Positions 21,128 to 30,325 of a DNA stretch of 64,000 bases are shown here, in pieces. A program made the position numbers and the translations under genes. The stretch's first letter is position 1, and each line of letters opens with the position of its first letter. The stretch comes from Dryocola sp051307055 (GTDB taxonomy: Bacteria > Pseudomonadota > Gammaproteobacteria > Enterobacterales > Enterobacteriaceae): the NCBI RefSeq assembly GCF_051307055.1, contig NZ_CP149994.1, positions 4,154,001 to 4,218,000 of the forward strand, in the 5' to 3' direction. Under the pieces are notes generated by a model. It did no database searches, was not told the origin of the DNA, and saw nothing but the letters and a program-made list of their open reading frames with translations.

Positions 21128-23317
21128 ATGCTCTACCAAGGCGAAACCCTACATCTCGACTGGCTGGAAGATGGCATCGCCGAACTGGTGTTCGATGCGC
21201 CCGGTTCGGTCAACAAACTCGACACGGCGACCGTTGCCAGCCTCGGTCACGCGCTCGACGTGCTGGAAAAGCAGCCCGGCCTGAAAGGGCTGCTGCTCAG
21301 CTCAAACAAAGCGGCGTTTATCGTCGGGGCTGATATTACCGAATTCCTGTCATTGTTCCTCGTCCCTGCGGAGCAGCTGACTAACTGGTTACAGTTCGCC
21401 AACAGCGTCTTTAACCGCCTGGAGGATTTACCCGTTCCAACCATCGCCGCCGTAAATGGCTATGCGCTGGGCGGCGGATGCGAATGCGTGCTGGCAACCG
21501 ATTATCGCCTGGCTTCGCCGGAGGCCCGCATTGGCCTGCCGGAAACCAAACTGGGCATCATGCCGGGCTTCGGCGGTTCTGTACGTCTGCCGCGCCTGCT
21601 CGGTGCGGATAGCGCGCTGGAAATTATTACCGCCGGTAAAGATGTGAGCGCAGCAGAGGCGCAAAAAATCGGCCTGGTCGACGGCGTGGTAAAAACCGAA
21701 AAGCTGCGTGAAGGCGCGCTGGCGGTGCTGCGTCAGGCCATCAGGGGCGATCTGGACTGGAAAGCGAAGCGTGCGCCAAAACTTGCGCCGCTGCGCTTAA
21801 GCAAAATCGAAGCGACCATGAGCTTTACCATCGCCAAAGGCATGGTGATGCAGATCGCGGGCAAACACTACCCTGCTCCGATGACGGCGGTAAAAACCAT
21901 CGAGGCCGCGGCAGGGCTTGGTCGTGACGAAGCATTACAGCTTGAAACCCAAAGTTTTGTGCCGCTGGCGCGATCCAATGAGGCCCGGGCGCTGGTCGGG
22001 ATTTTCCTGAACGACCAGTATGTTAAAGCCCAGGCGAAAAAACTGACCAAAAATACCGAAACCCCGCGCCAGGCTGCCGTGCTCGGCGCCGGGATCATGG
22101 GCGGCGGCATTGCTTACCAGTCCGCCTGGAAAGGCGTACCGGTATTAATGAAGGATATAAACGAGAAGTCGCTGGCGTTAGGCATTTCTGAGGCCAGCAA
22201 ACTGCTCAACAAGCAGCTTGAGCGCGGCAAAATCGACGGCATGAAGCTGGCCGGCGTGATTGCCACTATCCATCCAACCCTTGATTACGCCGGCTTCGAA
22301 CGCGTTGACGTTGTCGTTGAGGCCGTTGTCGAAAACCCGAAAGTGAAAAAAGCCGTGCTGGCGGAAGTGGAAGATAAAGTACGTGAGGACGCGGTGCTGG
22401 CGTCAAACACCTCGACCATTCCAATCAGCGAACTGGCAAACAGCCTGAAGCGTCCGGAAAACTTCTGCGGCATGCACTTCTTCAACCCGGTGCACCGCAT
22501 GCCGCTGGTGGAAGTGATTCGCGGCGAGAAAACTTCTGAGCAGACCATCGCAAAAGTTGTCGCATGGGCAAGCAAGATGGGCAAAACGCCGATCGTGGTA
22601 AACGACTGCCCTGGATTCTTCGTAAACCGCGTTCTGTTCCCGTACTTCGCGGGCTTCAGCCAGCTAATGCGCGACGGCGCGGATTTCCGCCAGATCGATA
22701 AAGTGATGGAGAAACAGTTTGGCTGGCCGATGGGCCCGGCATATCTGCTGGACGTGGTGGGCATTGATACCGCGCACCACGCTCAGGCGGTGATGGCGGC
22801 CGGTTTCCCGCAGCGCATGCGGAAGGATTATCGCGATGCCGTAGACGCGATGTTCGACGCGGGCCGCTATGGTCAGAAAACTCAGCAGGGCTTCTATCGC
22901 TATAAAGAAGACAGCAAGGGCAAGCCGCGCAAAGAGCAGGATGAATCTACCGACACGCTGCTGGCCGATGTCAGCAAAGCACGCCAGAACTTCAGCGACG
23001 AAGAGATTATCGCCCGCATGATGATCCCGATGGTCAACGAAGTGGTGCGCTGCCTGGAAGAAGGCGTTATTGCCAGCCCAGCAGAAGCGGATATGGCTCT
23101 GGTTTACGGCCTGGGGTTCCCACCGTTCCACGGCGGCGCTTTCCGCTGGTTAGACACCATTGGCAGCGCGAAATATCTCGATATGGCTCAGCGGTACGAG
23201 CATCTCGGCCCGCTCTATCAGGTGCCGGATGGCCTGCGTGCAAAAGCGTCCCGTAACGAACCTTACTATCCACCGGTTGAGCCTGCGCGCCCGGCCGGCG
23301 ATCTGAAAAGCGCCTGA
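21128..23317 (+). CDS. fadB: Fatty acid oxidation complex alpha subunit
   Basis: Multifunctional enoyl-CoA hydratase, 3-hydroxyacyl-CoA dehydrogenase and epimerase of aerobic beta-oxidation. The 729 residues equal the E. coli length. The N-terminal crotonase domain has NGYALGGGCECVLATDYRL (catalytic Glu119) and GLPETKLGIMPG (Glu139). The NAD-binding domain begins GAGIMGGGIAYQSAWKG near 319, and the dehydrogenase His lies in GMHFFNPVHRMP near 450. A clear AGGAG precedes the ATG. It is the first gene of fadBA. Confidence 0.98.
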   Translation: MLYQGETLHLDWLEDGIAELVFDAPGSVNKLDTATVASLGHALDVLEKQPGLKGLLLSSNKAAFIVGADITEFLSLFLVPAEQLTNWLQFANSVFNRLEDLPVPTIAAVNGYALGGGCECVLATDYRLASPEARIGLPETKLGIMPGFGGSVRLPRLLGADSALEIITAGKDVSAAEAQKIGLVDGVVKTEKLREGALAVLRQAIRGDLDWKAKRAPKLAPLRLSKIEATMSFTIAKGMVMQIAGKHYPAPMTAVKTIEAAAGLGRDEALQLETQSFVPLARSNEARALVGIFLNDQYVKAQAKKLTKNTETPRQAAVLGAGIMGGGIAYQSAWKGVPVLMKDINEKSLALGISEASKLLNKQLERGKIDGMKLAGVIATIHPTLDYAGFERVDVVVEAVVENPKVKKAVLAEVEDKVREDAVLASNTSTIPISELANSLKRPENFCGMHFFNPVHRMPLVEVIRGEKTSEQTIAKVVAWASKMGKTPIVVNDCPGFFVNRVLFPYFAGFSQLMRDGADFRQIDKVMEKQFGWPMGPAYLLDVVGIDTAHHAQAVMAAGFPQRMRKDYRDAVDAMFDAGRYGQKTQQGFYRYKEDSKGKPRKEQDESTDTLLADVSKARQNFSDEEIIARMMIPMVNEVVRCLEEGVIASPAEADMALVYGLGFPPFHGGAFRWLDTIGSAKYLDMAQRYEHLGPLYQVPDGLRAKASRNEPYYPPVEPARPAGDLKSA

Positions 23318-23326
23318 GGAGTGATT

Positions 23327-24490
23327 ATGGAAAAGGTTGTAATTGTCGATGCCATCCGCACCCCGATGGGCCGCTCTAAAGGCGGCGCGTTTCGCAACGT
23401 GCGTGCGGAGGATCTTTCTGCTCACCTGATGCGCAGCATTCTGTCCCGTAATCCAGCGCTGGAAGCAGCCGCGCTGGACGATATCTACTGGGGCTGCGTA
23501 CAGCAAACGCTGGAGCAGGGCTTTAATATTGCCCGTAATGCCTCGTTGCTGGCTGAAATCCCGCACTCTGTACCTGCAGTTACGGTGAACCGTTTATGCG
23601 GTTCTTCCATGCAGGCATTGCACGACGCGGCCCGCATGATCCAAACCGGCGATGCGCATGCCTGCCTGATCGGCGGCGTGGAACATATGGGTCACGTGCC
23701 AATGAGCCACGGCGTCGACTTCCATCCCGGCCTGAGCCGCAACGTAGCCAAAGCTGCCGGTATGATGGGTCTGACCGCCGAAATGCTGGCGCGCATGCAC
23801 GGCATCAGCCGTGAAATGCAGGATCGGTTTGCCGCGCGTTCGCATCAGCGCGCGTGGGCTGCAACCGAAGCCGGGCATTTCAAAAACGAAATCGTCGCCA
23901 CCAGCGGCCACGATGCCGACGGCGTGCTTAAGCGCTTTGATTACGACGAGGTCATCCGTCCGGAAACCACCGTCGAAGGTCTCGCTTCGCTGAAACCGGC
24001 GTTCGATCCGGTTAACGGAACGGTCACCGCAGGCACCTCTTCGGCGCTCTCTGACGGGGCCGCAGCCATGTTGCTGATGAGCGAATCACGCGCTAAAGAG
24101 CTGGGCCTGACAATCCGTGCCCGCATTCGCTCAATGGCGGTGGTTGGCTGCGATCCGTCGATTATGGGTTACGGCCCGGTTCCGGCTTCGAAAATGGCGC
24201 TGAAGAAAGCGGGCCTGACGCCTGCCGATATCGACCTGTTTGAAATGAACGAAGCTTTTGCCGCGCAGATCCTGCCGTGCATTAAGGATCTGGGGCTGAT
24301 GGAGCAGATCGACGAGAAGATTAACCTGAACGGCGGGGCCATCGCGCTGGGCCACCCGCTAGGCTGCTCCGGCGCTCGCATCAGCACCACGCTGCTCAAC
24401 CTGATGGAACGCCGCGATGCGCAGTTCGGCCTCGCCACTATGTGCATCGGACTGGGTCAGGGGATCGCCACCGTTATAGAACGCGTTTAA
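23327..24490 (+). CDS. fadA: 3-ketoacyl-CoA thiolase (beta subunit)
   Basis: Cleaves 3-ketoacyl-CoA to acetyl-CoA and a shortened acyl-CoA; forms a heterotetramer with FadB. ATG 23327 gives 387 residues as in E. coli. A GTG two codons upstream is in frame but sits on the ribosome-binding site. The nucleophile Cys91 is in NRLCGSSMQ, and the later catalytic residues are in GHPLGCSGAR and CIGLGQG. It starts 9 nt after the fadB stop and ends in a hairpin terminator further downstream. Confidence 0.97.
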   Translation: MEKVVIVDAIRTPMGRSKGGAFRNVRAEDLSAHLMRSILSRNPALEAAALDDIYWGCVQQTLEQGFNIARNASLLAEIPHSVPAVTVNRLCGSSMQALHDAARMIQTGDAHACLIGGVEHMGHVPMSHGVDFHPGLSRNVAKAAGMMGLTAEMLARMHGISREMQDRFAARSHQRAWAATEAGHFKNEIVATSGHDADGVLKRFDYDEVIRPETTVEGLASLKPAFDPVNGTVTAGTSSALSDGAAAMLLMSESRAKELGLTIRARIRSMAVVGCDPSIMGYGPVPASKMALKKAGLTPADIDLFEMNEAFAAQILPCIKDLGLMEQIDEKINLNGGAIALGHPLGCSGARISTTLLNLMERRDAQFGLATMCIGLGQGIATVIERV

Positions 24491-24512
24491 CGGCAGGAAG
24501 GTTCACAGATTT

Positions 24513-24586
24513 GTAGGGTGGATAAGCGTAAGCGCCCTCCACCTTCTACAGGTTCCGGCGGGTAGCATGTCGCTTACCCGCCCTAC
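24513..24586. repeat. REP-type palindromic element downstream of fadA
   Basis: Two inverted arms, GTAGGGTGGATAAGCG (24513-24528) and CGCTTACCCGCCCTAC (24571-24586), flank a short centre. The arms resemble the enterobacterial repetitive extragenic palindrome (GGATAAGCG...CGCTTATCC). Similar elements lie at 42222, 50036 and 53655. Confidence 0.75.
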
Positions 24587-24636
24587 GAAACTTCAGGCAG
24601 AAGAAAAGCTATTTCGCAGAGTTTAGTTGCCGTTTT

Positions 24637-24662
24637 TCCCGCCTGTCAGGGGCGGGCTTTTT
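24637..24662 (+). terminator. fadBA terminator
   Basis: Hairpin CCCGCC/GGCGGG followed by CTTTTTA, lying 147 nt after the fadA stop and just past the REP-type element. Confidence 0.75.
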
Positions 24663-24727
24663 ATTTCCTGTCCCGCAGAAAGGCAAAACCACCGACGATG
24701 CGGTGGCTTATGTTCAGGGTTTCGCCA

Positions 24728-25429
24728 TCAAATAAACGCGAAAGCATCGCCAAACATACGATCGACGTTTGCGCCACGTTCATTGCAGAACAGGTCGCGT
24801 GCGATCTTCGCCATTTCAAAGCGCCCGGCGATGTAAATATCATGCCCGGCGAGCGAACCGTAATCCTGCAACACCGCGGTTAACACGGTGCCGTTGCGCC
24901 CGCGCCAGCCTTCTTCCGGCTGTTCGACTACCGCTTCCACCCGCAGATTCTCATGCTTCACCGAAAGCGCTTCCAGCTCGGGCAAATCGTAGAGATGCTT
25001 CTCTTCGCGGCCGCCCCAGTAAATAGCAATTTCACGCTGCGGATTACGTGCCAGCGCCGTCAACAGAATCGAGCGCGCGTACGAGAACCCCGTGCCGCCC
25101 GCAATCAGAATCAGCGGACGATCTTCATCTTCGCGCAGCCAAGCGTCGCCGTGCGGAATATCCACAACGATTTCTTTTTCCTTCAGAATACGGTCCATTA
25201 CGGCCATCGCGTACAGATTGAGTTCTGAGGCACCGATGTGCAGCTCAATAAACTCATGCTCGCTCGGCGTGGATGCCATGGAGAACGGGCGCTTATCACG
25301 CTCATCCATCACCACCATCAGATACTGTCCGGCCTGAAAAGAGAAATCTGTTTCCGGCAGCAATCGAACGCGATATACCGTATCCGTTATCGCTTCTACC
25401 GAGGTCACTTTACAGCTTAAGGTTGTCAT
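24728..25429 (-). CDS. fre: NAD(P)H-flavin reductase
   Basis: Reduces free flavins with NAD(P)H; the reduced flavin serves ferric reduction, activation of ribonucleotide reductase, and flavin supply for UbiX/UbiD prenylation. Starting at MTTLSCKVTSVEAITD (ATG 25429) gives 233 residues as in E. coli; the open frame extends 7 codons upstream. The flavin-binding RPFSMAS lies near 46 and the nucleotide-binding GGTGFSYARS near 110. It lies 47 nt downstream of ubiD. Confidence 0.97.
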   Translation of the reverse strand: MTTLSCKVTSVEAITDTVYRVRLLPETDFSFQAGQYLMVVMDERDKRPFSMASTPSEHEFIELHIGASELNLYAMAVMDRILKEKEIVVDIPHGDAWLREDEDRPLILIAGGTGFSYARSILLTALARNPQREIAIYWGGREEKHLYDLPELEALSVKHENLRVEAVVEQPEEGWRGRNGTVLTAVLQDYGSLAGHDIYIAGRFEMAKIARDLFCNERGANVDRMFGDAFAFI

Positions 25430-25476
25430 GCGTCCCCTCTGTCGGGTCAATAATGCTAAACGGTAAAAATCGCCCC

Positions 25477-26961
25477 TCAGGCCTCTTTACCCTTATCGAA
25501 AATAGCCAGCTCATCCCAGATTGCGTCTATACGCGCGCAGACTTCCGCATCTTTTTTGATAGGACGCCCCCACTCGCGCTGGGTTTCGCCTGGCCATTTA
25601 TTGGTGGCATCCAGTCCCATTTTTGAACCAAGGCCGGAAACCGGCGAGGCAAAATCCAGGTAATCGATCGGCGTGTTCTCTACCAGTACGGTATCACGCG
25701 CCGGATCCATACGCGTAGTGATGGCCCAGATAACATCGTTCCAGTCACGCGCGTTGACGTCGTCATCGCACACGATGACAAACTTGGTATACATAAACTG
25801 CCGCAGGAATGACCAGACGCCCATCATCACGCGTTTGGCGTGTCCGGCGTACTGCTTCTTAATGGTCACGACCGCAAGGCGATACGAACACCCTTCCGGC
25901 GGCAGATAAAAATCGACGATTTCCGGGAACTGCTTTTGCAGAATCGGCACGAAGACTTCATTTAGGGCCACACCCAGCACCGCTGGCTCATCCGGTGGAC
26001 GGCCGGTATAGGTGCTGTGATAAATCGCATCTTCACGCTGGGTAATATGGGTCACGGTAAAGACCGGGAAATCATCTACTTCATTGTAGTATCCCGTATG
26101 GTCGCCATAGGGCCCTTCCGGCGCCATTTCACCCGGTTCGATATAACCTTCCAGCACGATTTCCGCGCTGGCAGGCACTTCGAGATCGTTAGAAATACAT
26201 TTCACGACCTCCGTTTTGGTCCCGCGCAGCAGACCGGCGAAAGCATACTCGGAAAGCGTATCCGGCACGGGAGTAACGGCGCCGAGAATGGTTGCCGGGT
26301 CGGCACCCAGCGCCACAGAAACCGGGAAGCGTTCGCCCGGATGCGCAGCGCACCACTCCTGGAAATCCAGCGCGCCGCCGCGGTGCGACAGCCAGCGCAT
26401 GATGAGTTTATTCTTGCCGATGAGCTGCTGACGATAGATGCCAAGATTCTGCCGTTCCTTATGCGGGCCGCGGGTGACGGTCAGGCCCCAGGTGATCAGC
26501 GGGGCGGCGTCTTCCGGCCAGCACTGCATAATGGGAATACGGTTTAAATCAACCTGCTCGCCTTCCAGGATTTTTTCCTGGCAAGGCGCACCGCGCAGCC
26601 TTTTGGTCGGCATATTCAATACCTGTTTAAACTGCGGGAGTTTATCGAACAGGTCGCGGAACCCTTTTGGCGGCTCAGGTTCTTTCAGAAAGGCCAGTAA
26701 CTTACCCACTTCACGCAGGGCGGACACATCTTCCTGCCCCATTCCCATCGCAACTCGCTTCGGCGTGCCAAACAGGTTGCACAGCACCGGCATGCTGTAA
26801 CCCTTTGGGTTTTCGAACAGCAGCGCCGGGCCATTAGCCCGCAGGGTACGATCGGCAATTTCAGTCATTTCCAGATGCGGATCGACAGGCAAAGCGATAC
26901 GTTTTAGCTCGCCGCGCTGCTCAAGCAGCGTCATAAAGTCGCGTAGGTCGTGGTATTTCAT
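25477..26961 (-). CDS. ubiD: 4-hydroxy-3-polyprenylbenzoate decarboxylase
   Basis: Prenylated-FMN-dependent decarboxylase of ubiquinone synthesis; UbiX makes its cofactor. I start at MKYHDLRDFM (ATG 26961, 494 residues), which aligns with MDAMKYNDLRDF of E. coli (497). The frame is open 17 codons upstream but without similarity. UbiD-family segments are visible, including RQQLIGKNKLIMRWLSHRGG, EGPYGDHTGYY and YTGRPPDEPAV. It is divergent from rfaH. Confidence 0.96.
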   Translation of the reverse strand: MKYHDLRDFMTLLEQRGELKRIALPVDPHLEMTEIADRTLRANGPALLFENPKGYSMPVLCNLFGTPKRVAMGMGQEDVSALREVGKLLAFLKEPEPPKGFRDLFDKLPQFKQVLNMPTKRLRGAPCQEKILEGEQVDLNRIPIMQCWPEDAAPLITWGLTVTRGPHKERQNLGIYRQQLIGKNKLIMRWLSHRGGALDFQEWCAAHPGERFPVSVALGADPATILGAVTPVPDTLSEYAFAGLLRGTKTEVVKCISNDLEVPASAEIVLEGYIEPGEMAPEGPYGDHTGYYNEVDDFPVFTVTHITQREDAIYHSTYTGRPPDEPAVLGVALNEVFVPILQKQFPEIVDFYLPPEGCSYRLAVVTIKKQYAGHAKRVMMGVWSFLRQFMYTKFVIVCDDDVNARDWNDVIWAITTRMDPARDTVLVENTPIDYLDFASPVSGLGSKMGLDATNKWPGETQREWGRPIKKDAEVCARIDAIWDELAIFDKGKEA

Positions 26962-27148
26962 GCAATTAATCCAGGCCCGGAGAATAGCGGTCATTATACG
27001 GACTTCATCCACACCATGCTGTATTTTTGTTAAAAACTGGTAATAGCTCTGCCGGTTATCGGATGACGATTGGTTATACTTGTGCTGGCTATCTCTGGGT
27101 TCGACCTTTTGTTATTCTTGCGCGCTCAATGAGGTGAGATGAGAAATT

Positions 27149-27637
27149 ATGGAATCCTGGTATCTTCTGTACTGCAAACGAGGTCAGCTGCTGCGGGCGC
27201 AAGAACATCTTGAGCGCCAGGCGGTAAACTGTCTCACCCCGATGATCACGCTGGAAAAAATGGTGCGTGGCAAGCGAACTGCAGTCAGTGAACCTCTGTT
27301 CCCGAACTATATGTTCGTGAAGTTCGATCCGGAAAGTATCCACACCACCACGGTCAACTCCACCCGCGGCGTAAGTCATTTTGTCCGCTTTGGTTCACAG
27401 CCTGCCAACGTGCCGGATGATGTCATCGATCGGCTAGCCAACTACCATCCGGAAAATGTCACCGATCCGGAAACGCCTTATCCAGGCGATAGCGTAGTGA
27501 TTACCGAAGGAGCGTTCGAAGGGCTGGAAGCGATATTCAGCGAGCCGGACGGAGAGGCGCGCTCGATGCTTTTGCTTAATCTGCTGAATAAACAGGTAAG
27601 ACAGAGCGTAAAGAATACGGACTTCAGAAAGGTGTAA
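27149..27637 (+). CDS. rfaH: Transcription antitermination protein RfaH
   Basis: NusG paralogue recruited at ops elements to let polymerase read through long operons such as those for LPS core and capsule; its KOW domain refolds to recruit ribosomes. It has 162 residues as in E. coli, with an N-terminal NGN domain (WYLLYCKRGQLLRAQEHL) and a C-terminal domain beginning near residue 112 (GDSVVITEGAFEGLEAIF). It is convergent with hemB, with a shared hairpin in the gap. Its target operons lie outside the window. Confidence 0.97.
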   Translation: MESWYLLYCKRGQLLRAQEHLERQAVNCLTPMITLEKMVRGKRTAVSEPLFPNYMFVKFDPESIHTTTVNSTRGVSHFVRFGSQPANVPDDVIDRLANYHPENVTDPETPYPGDSVVITEGAFEGLEAIFSEPDGEARSMLLLNLLNKQVRQSVKNTDFRKV

Positions 27638-27650
27638 AGCTAAAGAAGGG

Positions 27651-27668
27651 CCAGCGATTGCTGGCCTT
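27651..27668. terminator. rfaH/hemB intergenic hairpin
   Basis: Perfect 7-bp stem GGCCAGC/GCTGGCC in the 52-nt gap between the converging rfaH and hemB stop codons. The T-run is weak on both sides, so termination efficiency is uncertain. Confidence 0.55.
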
Positions 27669-27689
27669 AGGTTGCTGACAAATTTGCCG

Positions 27690-28712
27690 CTAGCGCTGCA
27701 TCTGTTCGTCGTGCAGCCACTGGGCGACACGCTTAGAGAAATACGTCAGCACGCCGTCGGCGCCGGCACGCTTAAAGCACAGCAAAGATTCCATAATGGC
27801 CGGTTTTTCTGCCAGCCAGCCGTTCTGAATTGCCGCCATATGCATCGCGTACTCGCCAGAAACCTGGTAGGCAAAAGTCGGTACGCCAAAGGTTTCCTTC
27901 ACGCGATGAATCACATCCAGATACGGCATACCTGGTTTCACCATCACCATATCCGCCCCTTCCTGAAGATCCTGCGCGACTTCCTGTAGTGCTTCATCAC
28001 CGTTAGCAGGATCCATCTGATAGGTTTTTTTGTTGCCGCCTTTCAGATTGCCGGATGAGCCGATCGCGTCGCGGAACGGGCCGTAATAGCAGGAGGCGTA
28101 TTTCGCCGCGTAAGACATAATCTGCGTATTCACCAGACCATCGGCTTCGAGCTGGTCGCGGATAGCGCCGATGCGGCCGTCCATCATATCACTTGGCGCG
28201 ATGATTTCTGCCCCTGCTTCCGCATGGGAAAGCGCCTGACGCACCAGAATCTCACGGGTGACGTCATTGATAACGTAGCCTTCCTCGTCAATGACGCCGT
28301 CCTGACCGTGGGTGGTGTACGGATCGAGCGCAACGTCAGTCAGTAAACCTAACTCTGGTACCGCATCTTTCAGGGCACGCACGGTGCGCTGTACCAGCCC
28401 GTTCGGGTTATAAGCCTCTTCGGCATGGAGCGATTTGCCCGCGCTTTCAATCACCGGGAATAAAGAGAGAACGGGAACGCCCAGTTTTGCAACGGCCTCG
28501 GCTTCTTTCAGCAACAGGTCGATAGTCATGCGATAAACACCCGGCATCGACGCCACCTCTTCCTGGCGATTCTGACCTTCCATAACAAACACTGGATAAA
28601 TCAGGTCGTTAACCGTTAGCTGGTTTTCTGCCACCAGGCGGCGACTGAAATCGTGGCGACGGACACGGCGCATACGACGGCCGGGAAAGGTTCCGGGAAA
28701 TGCATAGCTCAT
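27690..28712 (-). CDS. hemB: Delta-aminolevulinic acid dehydratase (Mg-type)
   Basis: Condenses two 5-aminolevulinate molecules to porphobilinogen, the second step of the tetrapyrrole pathway. The 340 residues end in QWLHDEQMQR. The Schiff-base lysines are K204 (MSYAAKYAS) and K259 (MVMVKPG). The metal site reads DVALDPYTTHGQDG (126-139), aspartate-rich rather than the Cys-rich zinc site of E. coli K-12 HemB, placing it in the Mg-dependent class typified by Pseudomonas aeruginosa. E. coli K-12 has no hemB here (its copy is near sbmA). It starts 15 nt after tatD with a good AGGAG, so it is probably in the tat operon. Confidence 0.95.
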   Translation of the reverse strand: MSYAFPGTFPGRRMRRVRRHDFSRRLVAENQLTVNDLIYPVFVMEGQNRQEEVASMPGVYRMTIDLLLKEAEAVAKLGVPVLSLFPVIESAGKSLHAEEAYNPNGLVQRTVRALKDAVPELGLLTDVALDPYTTHGQDGVIDEEGYVINDVTREILVRQALSHAEAGAEIIAPSDMMDGRIGAIRDQLEADGLVNTQIMSYAAKYASCYYGPFRDAIGSSGNLKGGNKKTYQMDPANGDEALQEVAQDLQEGADMVMVKPGMPYLDVIHRVKETFGVPTFAYQVSGEYAMHMAAIQNGWLAEKPAIMESLLCFKRAGADGVLTYFSKRVAQWLHDEQMQR

Positions 28713-28727
28713 TTATTTTCTCCTGAT

Positions 28728-29507
28728 TTAGGCCAGCCGGAATAAACGGCGGGCATTGTCATCCGTTGCTTGCGCAAGCCAGGCGGGATCTTCTCCGCGC
28801 CAGTGGGCCACCTGATTGAGGATATGGGGCAAGTAACAGGGTTCGTTCCGCCGGGTCGCAGGTTTGGGTTTAAGATCCCGCGGTAACAAGTAGGGAGCAT
28901 CGGTTTCCAGCAGCAGCTGCTGGGCAGGAATAAGCGGCAGCAGCTCGCGCAGCGCCAGGCCACGACGTTCGTCGCACACCCAGCCGGTAATACCAATAAA
29001 CAGCCCGCGGGCAAGGCACTCGCGCGCTTCAGCTTGCGTACCGGTAAAACAGTGCAGTACCACGCCCGGTAGTTTATCCAGCCATGGGTCAAGCAGGGCG
29101 ATAAAGCGCTCATGGGCTTCGCGACAGTGGAGAAACACCGGCATCACCAAATCGGCTGCCAGCGCCAGTTGAGCGCTAAAAGCGCGCTCCTGCTCGGCGG
29201 GCGTTGAAAAGTTGCGGTTGAAATCGAGGCCACATTCACCGATGGCGACCACTTCTGAAGCGCCGGCAAGCTGAATAATGGCTTCTGCGGTTGCCGCTTC
29301 CCACTGGCTTGCATCGTGAGGATGCACGCCTGCAGTAGACCAACAACCAGCGTATTTTTGCGCCATCGCGAGGGCTTGCTGGCTCTCGTGGAGGTTGGTT
29401 CCGGTAAGCAGCATGCCGCTAACGCCCGCCTGCTGCGCGCGCAACACCACCTCAGCGTGATCTTTGGCGAACTGCGAACTGGTTAAATTGACGCCGATAT
29501 CAAACAT
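28728..29507 (-). CDS. tatD: TatD family 3'-5' exonuclease
   Basis: TIM-barrel metal-dependent hydrolase; the E. coli protein is a Mg-dependent 3'-5' DNA/RNA exonuclease and is not needed for Tat export. The 259 residues show the family metal-ligand segments: STAGVHPHDA near 58, GECGLDFNRNFS near 91, HCREAHERF near 128, HCFTGT near 153, and ETDAPYL near 203. It follows tatC after 42 nt, in the tatABCD order. Confidence 0.97.
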   Translation of the reverse strand: MFDIGVNLTSSQFAKDHAEVVLRAQQAGVSGMLLTGTNLHESQQALAMAQKYAGCWSTAGVHPHDASQWEAATAEAIIQLAGASEVVAIGECGLDFNRNFSTPAEQERAFSAQLALAADLVMPVFLHCREAHERFIALLDPWLDKLPGVVLHCFTGTQAEARECLARGLFIGITGWVCDERRGLALRELLPLIPAQQLLLETDAPYLLPRDLKPKPATRRNEPCYLPHILNQVAHWRGEDPAWLAQATDDNARRLFRLA

Positions 29508-29549
29508 ATAACGTTCCAGACGACGACCGCCCTGACGGGCGGCCTGTAA

Positions 29550-30323
29550 TCAAGTCTTACTTTCTGAGTGGTCATCTTCTTCAGCCTCTTCCATATCTCT
29601 GCGGCCTTTGCCGACATAGTAGCGGGAGAAGAACACGCCAACTTCAAACAGACAGTACATTGGAATAGCCAGCAGCGTTTGCGAGAAGATGTCCGGCGGC
29701 GTTAGCAGCATACCCACCACGAAGGCACCGACGAAGATATAGGGACGCTTCTTTTTTAACGCATCAGGGGTTGTCACCCCCATCCAGCACAGCAGGATGA
29801 TGGCAACCGGCACCTCAAACGCGACCCCGAACGCCATAAACAACGTCATGACAAAGTCGAGATACTTGCTGATGTCGGTAGACATTACCACGCCCGTCGG
29901 CGCGGTTTTTGTCAGAAAACCAAATGCCAGCGGGAAAACGATAAAATAAGCAAAAGCGATACCGATATAGAACAGCAAAGAGCTGGATATCAGCAAAGGC
30001 GTAACCAGCTTGCGCTCGTGTTTATACAACGCCGGCGCGATAAACGCCCAGATCTGATAAAGAATGACGGGTGCCGACAGAAAGACCGAAACGTAAATCG
30101 TCAGCTTAATCGGCGTAAAGAAAGGCGACGCCACGTCGGTGGCTATCATCGTTGAGCCTGTCGGCATCTGTTTTATCAGCGGTGCCGATACGATCTGGTA
30201 AATGTCGTTAGCGAAATAAACCAGCGCCAGAAAAATCACCAGCACAGCGATAATGCTGTTTAACAGTCGCTTGCGCAGCTCAATCAGATGAGTGATGAGC
30301 GGTTGGGTATCTTCAACGGCCAT
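29550..30323 (-). CDS. tatC: Twin-arginine translocase subunit TatC
   Basis: Multispanning receptor that binds the twin-arginine signal peptide. The 257 residues contain six hydrophobic segments and conserved TatC residues in HLIELRKRLLNS near 11 and FEVPVAIILL near 170. It starts 2 nt after the tatB stop and ends with an acidic cytoplasmic tail. Confidence 0.97.
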   Translation of the reverse strand: MAVEDTQPLITHLIELRKRLLNSIIAVLVIFLALVYFANDIYQIVSAPLIKQMPTGSTMIATDVASPFFTPIKLTIYVSVFLSAPVILYQIWAFIAPALYKHERKLVTPLLISSSLLFYIGIAFAYFIVFPLAFGFLTKTAPTGVVMSTDISKYLDFVMTLFMAFGVAFEVPVAIILLCWMGVTTPDALKKKRPYIFVGAFVVGMLLTPPDIFSQTLLAIPMYCLFEVGVFFSRYYVGKGRRDMEEAEEDDHSESKT

Positions 30324-30325
30324 GT

